A DNA stretch of 64,000 nucleotides from positions 3,472,001 through 3,536,000 of the forward strand of contig AP026969.1 of assembly GCA_027923965.1 (NCBI GenBank), written 5' to 3'. Made by a program: the position numbers and the translations under genes. The notes under the pieces are model-generated. The model was not told the origin of the DNA, searched no databases, and saw only the letters and a program-made list of their open reading frames with translations. Origin of the DNA: Comamonadaceae bacterium OS-1. Lineage in GTDB: Bacteria > Pseudomonadota > Gammaproteobacteria > Burkholderiales > Burkholderiaceae_C. Below, in pieces: positions 9,688 to 17,733 of the stretch. Positions within the stretch are counted from its first letter, which is position 1. The number at the start of each line of letters is the position of its first letter.

Positions 9688-10290
9688 ATGGCGTTTTTAA
9701 ACTCTGTAGGCAGTTGGCTCAATGGGGTGGTTTTGGGAGTGGCACTGGTGTCGTCCCCGGCGCAGGTATCGGCAGTCGTTTTGTCGGGCACGGGACCCAG
9801 CTCCGTACTGGCAGGCCAGCAATCCGATGGAGGTACCACGCCGTATGTTGAGAGCATCAACGTGACCGGCCCCGCCGCCATCACAGGCATCACCTGGTGG
9901 GGCTACTACCTCACCGGTGAAGATGCGGGCACCGACAGTTTCCTCATCAACGGCTCCAGCCTGGCCGCCTTCCCTGCGGTGGTGCGCACCGATGTCGGCG
10001 ACCTGGACGACGGCAGTGGTGGTACGGTCAATCTGTACCAGTACTTTCTGAACCTCAGCGGTGTCAATGCCCAATACTTTGCGGGTGGCCCCACGGACCT
10101 CGGCATCCTCAACGACAGCCTGGACGTCGAGTGGTTCTGGCAGGGCTCGACAACCGACCTCTATGGTCCACGTGCCTACTTGGTACAGGGCGATCTGTTG
10201 CGCCAGGAGGTCCCCGAGCCCAGCTCCATTGCCCTGTTCGGCCTGGCGCTGGCGGCCCTGGGTGTAGCCCGCGCCCGCAAGCTGCACTAA
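9688..10290 (+). CDS. PEP-CTERM sorting domain protein
   Basis: A 200-residue exported protein. A signal peptide covers about residues 1-29 (hydrophobic core LNGVVLGVALV, Ala-rich cleavage region). The C-terminus shows the three-part PEP-CTERM signal: VPEPSS, a hydrophobic segment IALFGLALAALGVA, then the basic tail RARKLH. Such proteins are processed by an exosortase (EpsH/XrtA type) and end up in the outer envelope or exopolysaccharide matrix; no exosortase is in this window. The ATG at 9688 is chosen over the TTG at 9676 because GGAG lies 6 bases upstream of it. The middle of the protein matches no family I recognise. It sits between the giant adhesin and its probable secretion system and has its own sigma-54-like promoter. 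Confidence 0.88.
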   Translation: MAFLNSVGSWLNGVVLGVALVSSPAQVSAVVLSGTGPSSVLAGQQSDGGTTPYVESINVTGPAAITGITWWGYYLTGEDAGTDSFLINGSSLAAFPAVVRTDVGDLDDGSGGTVNLYQYFLNLSGVNAQYFAGGPTDLGILNDSLDVEWFWQGSTTDLYGPRAYLVQGDLLRQEVPEPSSIALFGLALAALGVARARKLH

Positions 10291-10311
10291 GCTTTTTGGC
10301 CCGCTTTCGGA

Positions 10312-12051
10312 ATGGCACAAGCCCCCCCAAAGACAGGCGAACTCAAACAGGCGTTACTGGCGTTCCATAGCGCCTACGTCACCATCGGGGCCTTCAGCTT
10401 CATCATCAACCTGCTGATGCTGGCCCCGTCGATCTACATGCTGCAGGTCTACGACCGGGCGCTGGGCAGCCGCAACATGACCACGCTGGCGGCCCTCACC
10501 GCCATGGTGCTGGGCATGGTGGCCCTGATGGCGCTGCTGGAGTGGGTGCGCTCCATGGTGCTGGTGCGGGTGGGTGCGCGGCTGGACATGGACATCAACG
10601 TGCGCATCTTCAACGCCACCTTCGAGCGCAACCTGCGCCATGCCGGCCAAAACCCCGCACAGGCCATGCACGACCTGGCCACCATCCGGCAAACCCTCAC
10701 CGGCGCGGGCGTGGTGGCCATGATGGATGCCCCCTGGATGCCGGTCTACATCTTCGTCATCTTTTTGTTCCACCCCTACCTGGGCATCTTTGCCATCGTC
10801 GGTGCGCTGATCCTGGTGGCCCTGGCGTTTGCCAACGAACGCGTGTCCAAGCTGCCTTTGGCCGAGGTGCAAAAACTGGCCATGGCCACCAACGCACTGG
10901 TCAACAATAACCTGCGCAACGCCGAGGTGATCGAGGCCATGGGCATGCTGCCCGCCATCCGCGGACGCTGGTTTGACCTGCAGCACAAGCTGCTGGTGCA
11001 GCAGGCCCAGGCCAGCGACAAAGCGGGCCTGCTGGGCGCGCTGACCAAGTTTGCCCGCGTCGGCATGCAGTCGCTAACCCTGGGCTATGGCGCACTGCTG
11101 GCCATCGAGGGGCTGATCACCTCTGGCATGATGAGCGCCGCCTCCATCCTGGTGGGCCGCGCCCTGGCCCCGGTGGAGATGCTGATCGGCAACTGGAAGC
11201 AACTGGTCAACGCCCGCGCGGCCTACCTGCGCCTGTCCGAGCTGCTGCGGGTGTTTCCCGCCCGCGAAGGCGGCATGCCCCTGCCCAAGCCCAAGGGCGC
11301 GCTGGTGCTGGACAGCGCCAGCACCGCCGCGCCGGGCACCAATGTGATGATCCTGAAAAACGTCAGCCTGAAAATCGGCGCGGGCGAAGTGGTGGCCGTG
11401 ATCGGCCCCAGCGCCTCTGGCAAGTCCAGCCTGGCGCGCCTGCTGGTGGGTATCTGGCCCGCGGTGTCAGGCTCGGTGCGGCTGGACGGTGCCGACGTGT
11501 ACCGCTGGAACAAGGACGAGCTCGGCCCGCACGTAGGCTACCTGCCCCAGAACATCGAGCTGTTCGACGGCACCGTGGCCGACAACATTGGTCGCTTCAC
11601 CACGCCCGACTCCGAGAAAATCATCGCCGCCGCCCAGGCCGCAGGCATGCACGAGCAAATCCTGCTGCTGCCCAAGGGCTACGACACCCCGCTGGGTGAC
11701 CAGGGCAGCGCACTCTCGGGCGGGCAGCGCCAGCGCATCGGCCTGGCCCGCGCCCTGTACGGCGACCCGGCCCTGGTGGTGCTGGACGAACCCAATTCCA
11801 ACCTGGACGAACTGGGCGAGCAGGCCCTGGCCACCACCATCCGCGGGCTCAAGGCCAAGGGCTGCACCGTCGTCATCATCACCCACCGCATGACCACCGT
11901 GGCCGTGGCCGACAAGCTGCTGGTGATGCAAGACGGCACGCCCAAGATCTTCGGCCCGCGCGACGAGGTGATCGAAGCCCTCAAGCAACCCCAGGCCCCG
12001 GCCAAGCCGCACCCCGTTGCACACCCGGCCCTGGCCCGCCCTACTGTCTGA
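10312..12051 (+). CDS. Type I secretion ABC transporter (PrtD/HlyB-like)
   Basis: 579 residues, typical of PrtD-type exporters: an N-terminal membrane domain (about residues 15-300, several hydrophobic helices) fused to an ATPase domain. Walker A GPSASGKS is at about 365-372, the signature LSGGQRQR begins at 468, Walker B ends in D492-E493, and the switch His is H525. There is no N-terminal C39 peptidase domain, so it is not a bacteriocin-type exporter. It should energise one-step export of an unfolded substrate across both membranes. The adaptor gene starts 4 bases after its stop, so co-expression is near certain; the likely substrate is the giant protein upstream. Confidence 0.95.
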   Translation: MAQAPPKTGELKQALLAFHSAYVTIGAFSFIINLLMLAPSIYMLQVYDRALGSRNMTTLAALTAMVLGMVALMALLEWVRSMVLVRVGARLDMDINVRIFNATFERNLRHAGQNPAQAMHDLATIRQTLTGAGVVAMMDAPWMPVYIFVIFLFHPYLGIFAIVGALILVALAFANERVSKLPLAEVQKLAMATNALVNNNLRNAEVIEAMGMLPAIRGRWFDLQHKLLVQQAQASDKAGLLGALTKFARVGMQSLTLGYGALLAIEGLITSGMMSAASILVGRALAPVEMLIGNWKQLVNARAAYLRLSELLRVFPAREGGMPLPKPKGALVLDSASTAAPGTNVMILKNVSLKIGAGEVVAVIGPSASGKSSLARLLVGIWPAVSGSVRLDGADVYRWNKDELGPHVGYLPQNIELFDGTVADNIGRFTTPDSEKIIAAAQAAGMHEQILLLPKGYDTPLGDQGSALSGGQRQRIGLARALYGDPALVVLDEPNSNLDELGEQALATTIRGLKAKGCTVVIITHRMTTVAVADKLLVMQDGTPKIFGPRDEVIEALKQPQAPAKPHPVAHPALARPTV

Positions 12052-12055
12052 CCCC

Positions 12056-13390
12056 ATGGCCACTGAAACGCCCACCGACGCACCTGGCAGCCTGGACATC
12101 AACCACGCCAAAAGCTCGCGCCTGGGCTGGGTCATTGCGCTGCTGGGCTTTGGCGGCTTCGTACTGTGGGCCGCGCTGGCCCCGCTGGACCAGGGCGTGT
12201 CGGCCTCCGGCCAGGTGGTGGTGTCGGGCAACCGCAAGCTGGTGCAAAACCTGGCCCCCGGCATGGTCGAGGCCATCCTGGTGAAAGACGGCGATGTCGT
12301 CCAGAGCGGCGACGTGCTGGTGCGCCTGGACACCACCGCCGCCCGCGCCCAGTACGAAACCGCCCGCGCCCAGTGGATCACCGCCAAGGCCAGCGAGGCC
12401 CGTTTCCTGGCCGACACGACCGGGCAAAAAGACATCCGCTTCCCCCCCGAATTCACCAGCCCGGCCAACACCGCCACCGACCAGCGCTGGAACGCCGCCA
12501 TGGCCGTGCAGACCCAGCTGCTGCGGGCCCGCCGAGGGGCGCTGGAGGCCGACCTGAACGTGCTGCGCAGCAGCATGGTGGGGCTGGAGTCCACCCTCAC
12601 CGGCATCGAGGCCACCCGCCGCGCCAAGGAAGAGCAGGCCCAGTTGCTGCGCACCGAACTCAGCGGCCTGCGCACCCTGGCGGGCGACGGCTACCTGCCG
12701 CGCAACCGCCTCTCCGAACAAGAGCGGCTGCTGGTGCAACTGCAGGGCGCGGCTTCCGAAGATGCTGCCAACCTGTCGCGCACCCGGCAAAACATCGTGG
12801 AGGTGCGCATGCGCATGCTGGCCCGCCAGCAGGAGTACCGCAAGGAGAACGAAGTCGGCCTGTCCGATGCCCAGAAGGAAGCCAGCGGCCTGGACAGCCG
12901 CATCGAAGGCCTGGCGTTCGAGCTGGCCAACACGGTGGTCAAAGCCCCCAGCGAAGGCGTGGTGGTGGGCCTGAATGTGCACACCGTGGGCGGCGTGATC
13001 CCGGCTGCCCACCCGCTGATGGAAATTGTGCCCAAGAACGAACAGCTCAAGGTCGAGGTGCAAATCCCCACCGCCATGATCGACAAGGTGAAGATCGGCC
13101 TGCCGGTGCAGATCATGTTCCCGGCGTTCAGCCAGCGCACCACCCCGCAAATCCCCGGCCAGTTTGTGCAGGTGGCCGCCGATGCCACCACCGACCCGCA
13201 GGGCAAGGTGCCCCCGTTCTACAAGGGCCAGGTGGTGGTCACGCCCGAAGGCATGGGCAAGCTGGCCACCCACGAGATCAAGGCCGGCATGCCCGCCGAC
13301 GTGTTTGTCAAAAGCGGTGAACGCACCCTGCTGAACTACCTGTTCAAGCCGCTCAGCGACCACATGCGCGCCGCGCTGACGGAGCCCTGA
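12056..13390 (+). CDS. HlyD-family periplasmic adaptor of type I secretion
   Basis: 444 residues. A single membrane helix lies at about residues 24-46, followed by a biotinyl-lipoyl-like segment, a long alpha-helical coiled-coil hairpin (about 95-290, rich in Ala, Arg, Glu and Gln), a second lipoyl half and a beta-barrel end. This is the membrane fusion protein that links the ABC transporter to TolC. The ATG at 12056 is preferred to an in-frame TTG at 12017 inside the transporter gene. It lies between the ABC transporter (4-base gap) and the TolC-like gene (2-base gap), forming a complete three-gene export operon. Confidence 0.95.
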   Translation: MATETPTDAPGSLDINHAKSSRLGWVIALLGFGGFVLWAALAPLDQGVSASGQVVVSGNRKLVQNLAPGMVEAILVKDGDVVQSGDVLVRLDTTAARAQYETARAQWITAKASEARFLADTTGQKDIRFPPEFTSPANTATDQRWNAAMAVQTQLLRARRGALEADLNVLRSSMVGLESTLTGIEATRRAKEEQAQLLRTELSGLRTLAGDGYLPRNRLSEQERLLVQLQGAASEDAANLSRTRQNIVEVRMRMLARQQEYRKENEVGLSDAQKEASGLDSRIEGLAFELANTVVKAPSEGVVVGLNVHTVGGVIPAAHPLMEIVPKNEQLKVEVQIPTAMIDKVKIGLPVQIMFPAFSQRTTPQIPGQFVQVAADATTDPQGKVPPFYKGQVVVTPEGMGKLATHEIKAGMPADVFVKSGERTLLNYLFKPLSDHMRAALTEP

Positions 13391-13392
13391 GC

Positions 13393-14727
13393 ATGCGGAA
13401 AATATGGCTCGCCGGCTTTTTGCTGTCTTGCATGGCGGCCCACGCGTCGGGCCTGCTGGAGGCCTACCAACAGGCGCTCGACAATGACCCCACGCTGCGT
13501 GCCGCCCGCTACGAGCGCGAAGCCGGGCGACTGAACCCGGCGATTGCCCGGGCCGCGCTGCTGCCCAATGTGTCTTTCAGCTCCAGCCGCTCCAGCAACC
13601 AGGGCGACCGCAGCCTGGCCCCCGGTGCGCCTGCCCAAGACCTGAAATACCGCTCCTCCCAGGACGCACTGTCGCTGCGCCAGGCGCTGTACAACGGCGA
13701 AGGCAATGCCCGCTACCGGCAAGGCCTGGTGCAGTCCGAGTACAGCGAATTTGTGTTCCTCAAGAAGCAGGACGACCTGGCGGTGCGCGTCGCGGGGGCC
13801 TATTTCGACCTGCTGCTGGCCGCCGAAAAGCTGGCCTTTGCCAACGCCGAGGTCAACGCCTTCAGCGCCCAGCAGACATCGGCCGAACGGCGCTACACCG
13901 GGGGTGAAGGCACCGTGACCGAGATTGCCGAGGCCAGCGCCCGCGGCGCCATTGCCGAGGCCAACCGGGCCGATGCCACCGACCTGCTGCTGGTGGCCCG
14001 CCAGGCCCTGGAGGCCATGACCGGCCAGCCCGCACTGGGCCTGCAGGTGCTGAAACCCGGCTTCTCCCCCACCACGCTGCAGCCCGACACCCTGGAGGCC
14101 TGGACGGTCCTGGCACTGGACAAAAACCCCGACATCGCCGCCCAGCGCAAGCTGCTGGAGTCTACCCGCCTGGACATCCAACGCAGCCGCGCCGGACACC
14201 TGCCGCGCCTGGACCTGGTGGCCAGCATCAGCAAATCCACCAGCGACAGCCTGACCACCCTGAACCAGCAGTCCACCATACGCTCGGTGGGCGTGCAGTT
14301 GACGATTCCGCTGTTTGCGGGCCTGGGTGTGGTGGCACAGACCGACCAGGCCGTAGCCAACCTGCAGCGCGCCGAAGCCGAGCTGGATGCCAGCACCCTC
14401 AAGGTGCAACTGGACCTGCGCCGCTGGTTCCTGGCCACGCGCACCGGCATCACCAAGGTGGCGGCCTATGACCGCGCGGTGGAGTCCAGCCGGGTGGCGG
14501 TGGAAGGCACGCAGCGCGGCTTGGCCGCAGGCATCCGCACCCAGACCGAGGTGCTGGATGCCGAGCGGCAATACTTCTCTGCCCTGCGGGACCGGGCCCA
14601 GGCGCGCTACGAGTTCCTCAACAACCGCCTCAAGCTCAAGGCCACCGCAGGCGTGCTGGAAGCCGCAGATATCGCCGAAGTGGATCTGCTGCTGGAGACC
14701 GAGTCCCTTGCATCCAAAAAACCATAA
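13393..14727 (+). CDS. TolC-family outer membrane channel protein
   Basis: 444 residues with a signal peptide (about 1-19, MRKIWLAGFLLSCMAAHASG). The mature part has the two tandem TolC repeats of long helices, with the usual start of each repeat (LEAYQQALDNDPTLRAARYE early, then DIAAQRKLLESTRLDIQRS near residue 255). It forms the outer membrane duct of the type I system. It is the last gene of the abc-hlyD-tolC operon, starting 2 bases after the adaptor stop. Its TAA stop overlaps the first bases of a dispersed palindrome. Confidence 0.95.
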   Translation: MRKIWLAGFLLSCMAAHASGLLEAYQQALDNDPTLRAARYEREAGRLNPAIARAALLPNVSFSSSRSSNQGDRSLAPGAPAQDLKYRSSQDALSLRQALYNGEGNARYRQGLVQSEYSEFVFLKKQDDLAVRVAGAYFDLLLAAEKLAFANAEVNAFSAQQTSAERRYTGGEGTVTEIAEASARGAIAEANRADATDLLLVARQALEAMTGQPALGLQVLKPGFSPTTLQPDTLEAWTVLALDKNPDIAAQRKLLESTRLDIQRSRAGHLPRLDLVASISKSTSDSLTTLNQQSTIRSVGVQLTIPLFAGLGVVAQTDQAVANLQRAEAELDASTLKVQLDLRRWFLATRTGITKVAAYDRAVESSRVAVEGTQRGLAAGIRTQTEVLDAERQYFSALRDRAQARYEFLNNRLKLKATAGVLEAADIAEVDLLLETESLASKKP

Positions 14728-14781
14728 AAATAGGCCTGTAGCGCTTATCTGGTGAGCACAAGAAGCTATAATTAATATAGC
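14726..14781. repeat. Dispersed palindrome, copy 1
   Basis: Imperfect inverted repeat with left arm AAAAATAGGCCTGTAGCGCT and right arm GAGCACAAGAAGCTATA. It starts at the stop codon of the tolC-like gene. The right end contains a TATAAT hexamer (14767-14772) that could act as a -10 box for the cyclase gene, though no good -35 lies 17 bases upstream. It belongs to the same family as the copies at 22994, 28659, 34024, 43939, 46482, 48841, 60759 and 61988. Confidence 0.75.
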
Positions 14782-14901
14782 AAATTTACTTTTGCTGTTT
14801 TTTTAGCGTGGCGGGTGCGCTCGCCAGTTTTGTAACATCGCCATACCAAGAACTCTTTTAACCCCTAGCAGAGGAGCAGAGTGCCACGGTAACATTCTTC
14901 C

Positions 14902-16929
14902 ATGCAGCCTTCACCCCGTGCTTCCAGCCGATTTGGCTGGGTCCATACGCTCAAGTTCAAGATCATTGCGGTGGCGGTCGTAACAGGGGTTTTGTCGGCC
15001 TTGGTCACCACCCAGCTGGTTCTGGTGACCACCCAGGCCCACATCCAGCGCATGCTGATGCAGGGCGAAAGCAACGATGTGGAACGTATCGCCGCCCTGC
15101 TGGGCACCAAGGTAGGCATGCTCAGCGACGCATTGCAGGCCGTGGCACAGCAGGCACCTGCCGAGATATGGCGCGAAACTGCCTCGGTCCAGCAGTTTCT
15201 GCAGGGCCAATCGGCATTGAATGAGCTGTTTGAGAACCTGCTGGCCGTGCGTACCGATGGCCAGATGCTGGCGCGCGTAGGCGCCGATACAGGCTCCAAC
15301 GATATGCCCAATATCGCCGACCGGGCCTATTTTCAGCAGGCACTGGCCCGCAGCCTGCCGGTTATTTCCGATCCGTTGCTGGCCAAAATCGCCCAAACGC
15401 CCGTGGTGGTCTTCGCGACCGCGACGCGGGATGCCCAGCTCCAGGCGACCGGGGTGATTGCCGGTGTCGTGCGGCTGCAGTCCACCAGCTTGTTTTCAGA
15501 AGTCACCCGCGTAGCCCGCCAGGACGGATCGAGCGTACTCATCATGGACCAGGCCGGGGTACTGCTGGGCCACACCAACCCCGCCCGCTTGATGGCCCAA
15601 GCGGTGGATGAGCCGGGCCTGGTAAACGTATTCCAACGCTGGCAGGCCAAAGGTGGCCCCATCAACACCACCGGAACCGCCGTCCTGGAGAAAGGCCACC
15701 TGGTGGCCATGGCCGGGATTCCGGGCTCGCGCTGGACCCTGGTGCGCCTGACCCCGCTGGACGTGGCCATGCAGCCCGTCAAAGCGGCCCAGGCCACTGC
15801 CTGGAAAGCCGCCGTTGGGGTTGGACTGCTGGTGGCCCTGCTGGCCGGTGCCATGGCCTGGCGGCTCACCCGCCCCATTTCCGAGCTACGCCAACGGGCC
15901 GAAAAAATGCTGTCCGAGGAAGCAGACGGCACCGAGGCCTGGCCGAGTGACCGGGGCGAAGTGGGTCAATTGGCCCTGGCGTTCCAGCAGGTCGTCGAGC
16001 AGCGCAAGCAAAAACAGAGCGAGACCCAAGCGCTGCTGGCCAAGCTGGCAGCGGTGTTGGACCATGCCGAGGTGGGCATCACCCTGACCCGCAATGGCCA
16101 CTTTGAGTTGGTCAGCCGCCAGTTCTGCCAGATCTTTCAGCTCGACAAGCACCAACTCGTGGGCCAACCCACCCAGCGCATCCACGCGTCTGCCGAGGCC
16201 TACCAGGCCCTGTCGGCACGGGCCCACCCGGCCTTCATGCAAAGCGGGGCTTTCGAAGGCGAGGTGGAGCTGGTGCGCAGTACGGGTGCACTGTTCTGGG
16301 CCCATATGCGGGGCCGCGCCGTGGTGCCGGGCGACCGCTCGCAGGGCACCATCTGGACGGTGGAAGACATCACCGCCTCGCGCGAACACCGGGAGCGCCT
16401 GGCCTGGACATCCAGCCACGACGCGCTCACCGGCCTGGCCAACCGCCCCGCCTTCGAAGCCCTGCTGGCCCGCGCCACCGACCACGCGGGCATCGTGCCG
16501 TTTTGCGCCATGTTCATCGACCTGGACCGCTTCAAACAGGTCAACGACACCGGTGGCCACGCAGCGGGCGACGCCCTGCTGCGCGACGTGGCCCAGACCC
16601 TGGCCACCCAGGTGCGCCAGACCGACACCGTGGCCCGCCTGGGCGGTGACGAGTTCGCCATCTTCCTCGGAAGCTGCCCCCTGGCGCAGGCGCTGGAGAT
16701 CGGCGAAAAGCTGCGCAGCGCGGTAGAGGCCTACCGCCTACCCTGGGACGGCCACAGCTTTAGCGTCACCACCAGCATCGGCCTGGTGGCAGTGGACGGC
16801 AGCTACACCACGGTTGCCGACGTACTGCGCGCCGCCGATGCTGCCTGCTACGCCGCCAAGGAGCGGGGGCGGAATGCGGTGGCGGTGTTTGGGGCGTTGG
16901 CGGGGAAGGTAGAGGCCGGAGTGGCCTGA
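14902..16929 (+). CDS. Membrane diguanylate cyclase (periplasmic sensor-HAMP-PAS-GGDEF)
   Basis: 675 residues. A first membrane helix lies near 14-38 and a periplasmic sensor region (Cache-like) spans about 40-295. A second helix (about 298-316) leads into a HAMP segment beginning RLTRPISELRQRAEKML. A PAS-like domain (about 375-495) precedes the GGDEF domain (about 505-670). The active-site motif GGDEF is at 581-585 and an RxxD inhibitory site (R572-D575) lies five residues before it, so the enzyme should be active and product-inhibited. It makes cyclic di-GMP from GTP. There is no clear ribosome site before the ATG, but a later start would remove the first membrane helix. Placement after the adhesin export genes suggests, but does not prove, a role in attachment control. 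Confidence 0.92.
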   Translation: MQPSPRASSRFGWVHTLKFKIIAVAVVTGVLSALVTTQLVLVTTQAHIQRMLMQGESNDVERIAALLGTKVGMLSDALQAVAQQAPAEIWRETASVQQFLQGQSALNELFENLLAVRTDGQMLARVGADTGSNDMPNIADRAYFQQALARSLPVISDPLLAKIAQTPVVVFATATRDAQLQATGVIAGVVRLQSTSLFSEVTRVARQDGSSVLIMDQAGVLLGHTNPARLMAQAVDEPGLVNVFQRWQAKGGPINTTGTAVLEKGHLVAMAGIPGSRWTLVRLTPLDVAMQPVKAAQATAWKAAVGVGLLVALLAGAMAWRLTRPISELRQRAEKMLSEEADGTEAWPSDRGEVGQLALAFQQVVEQRKQKQSETQALLAKLAAVLDHAEVGITLTRNGHFELVSRQFCQIFQLDKHQLVGQPTQRIHASAEAYQALSARAHPAFMQSGAFEGEVELVRSTGALFWAHMRGRAVVPGDRSQGTIWTVEDITASREHRERLAWTSSHDALTGLANRPAFEALLARATDHAGIVPFCAMFIDLDRFKQVNDTGGHAAGDALLRDVAQTLATQVRQTDTVARLGGDEFAIFLGSCPLAQALEIGEKLRSAVEAYRLPWDGHSFSVTTSIGLVAVDGSYTTVADVLRAADAACYAAKERGRNAVAVFGALAGKVEAGVA

Positions 16930-17092
16930 ACACCGCTCCATCGCCACGCTGCAGGACTGATGCTGGCGCATCCGAGGCGGTGGCCCCAAACCCCACGCAG
17001 GCCGTCAAGCGGCTGCGGCACCGCCGAGCCCCGTACTCTGCTACCGTTGCACGGACGTGGCCCGCCCACCTTCCATTTCAATCCGCTTGACG

Positions 17093-17572
17093 ATGAAAAC
17101 CTACTCTGTTCTTTTTGTCTGCATGGGCAACGTCTGCCGCAGCCCCACCGCCCACGGTGTGTTCCAGCACAAAGTGAACGCGCTCGGCCTGGGCCATCGC
17201 ATCCGGGTGGATTCCGCAGGCACCCACAACTACCACCCCAACAGCCCACCCGACAGCCGCTCCCAGGCGCATGCGTCCCGGCGCGGCTACGACTTGTCAG
17301 GCTTGCGGGCACGGCAGATCCTGGATGCCGACTTTGAAAAGCACGACCTGATCCTGGTGATGGACTGGGACAACCTGGCCCTCGCGCAAAGCGAAAGCCC
17401 AACCCGCCACCACCCCAAGATCCGGCGCTTGACCGAGTTCTGTGAAAGCCATGACAGCCCGGTGGTGCCGGACCCGTATTACGGGGGTGAGCGTGGGTTT
17501 GAGGAGGTGTTGGATCTGGTGGAGGATGCTTGTGAGGGGCTGCTCAGGCATGTGCTGCGGGAGTTGGGGTGA
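17093..17572 (+). CDS. Low-molecular-weight protein-tyrosine phosphatase
   Basis: 159 residues, the usual length of the family. The P-loop CMGNVCRS is at residues 10-17, with nucleophile C10 and phosphate-binding R16. The general-acid loop is DPYY with D127. It hydrolyses phosphotyrosine in the cytoplasm. In Gram-negative bacteria many relatives (Wzb type) act on the tyrosine kinase of polysaccharide export, but no such kinase is adjacent here, so the substrate is unknown. The ATG at 17093 is chosen because the motif then sits at the usual distance from the N-terminus. Confidence 0.93.
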   Translation: MKTYSVLFVCMGNVCRSPTAHGVFQHKVNALGLGHRIRVDSAGTHNYHPNSPPDSRSQAHASRRGYDLSGLRARQILDADFEKHDLILVMDWDNLALAQSESPTRHHPKIRRLTEFCESHDSPVVPDPYYGGERGFEEVLDLVEDACEGLLRHVLRELG

Positions 17573-17733
17573 GATGCAAGCTGGCTTAAACCAACGGACC
17601 TCTGCGGAATCCGGGGCGATTCACGGTTCTTTCTCATAGCGGTCGACTGAAGGTCCGCAGCAGTCCAGCGTCGCGGAGCTCTCTGGCACCGTTAGCATCG
17701 GTGCTGGCCATACTTTCACAAGGTAACGAAGCG

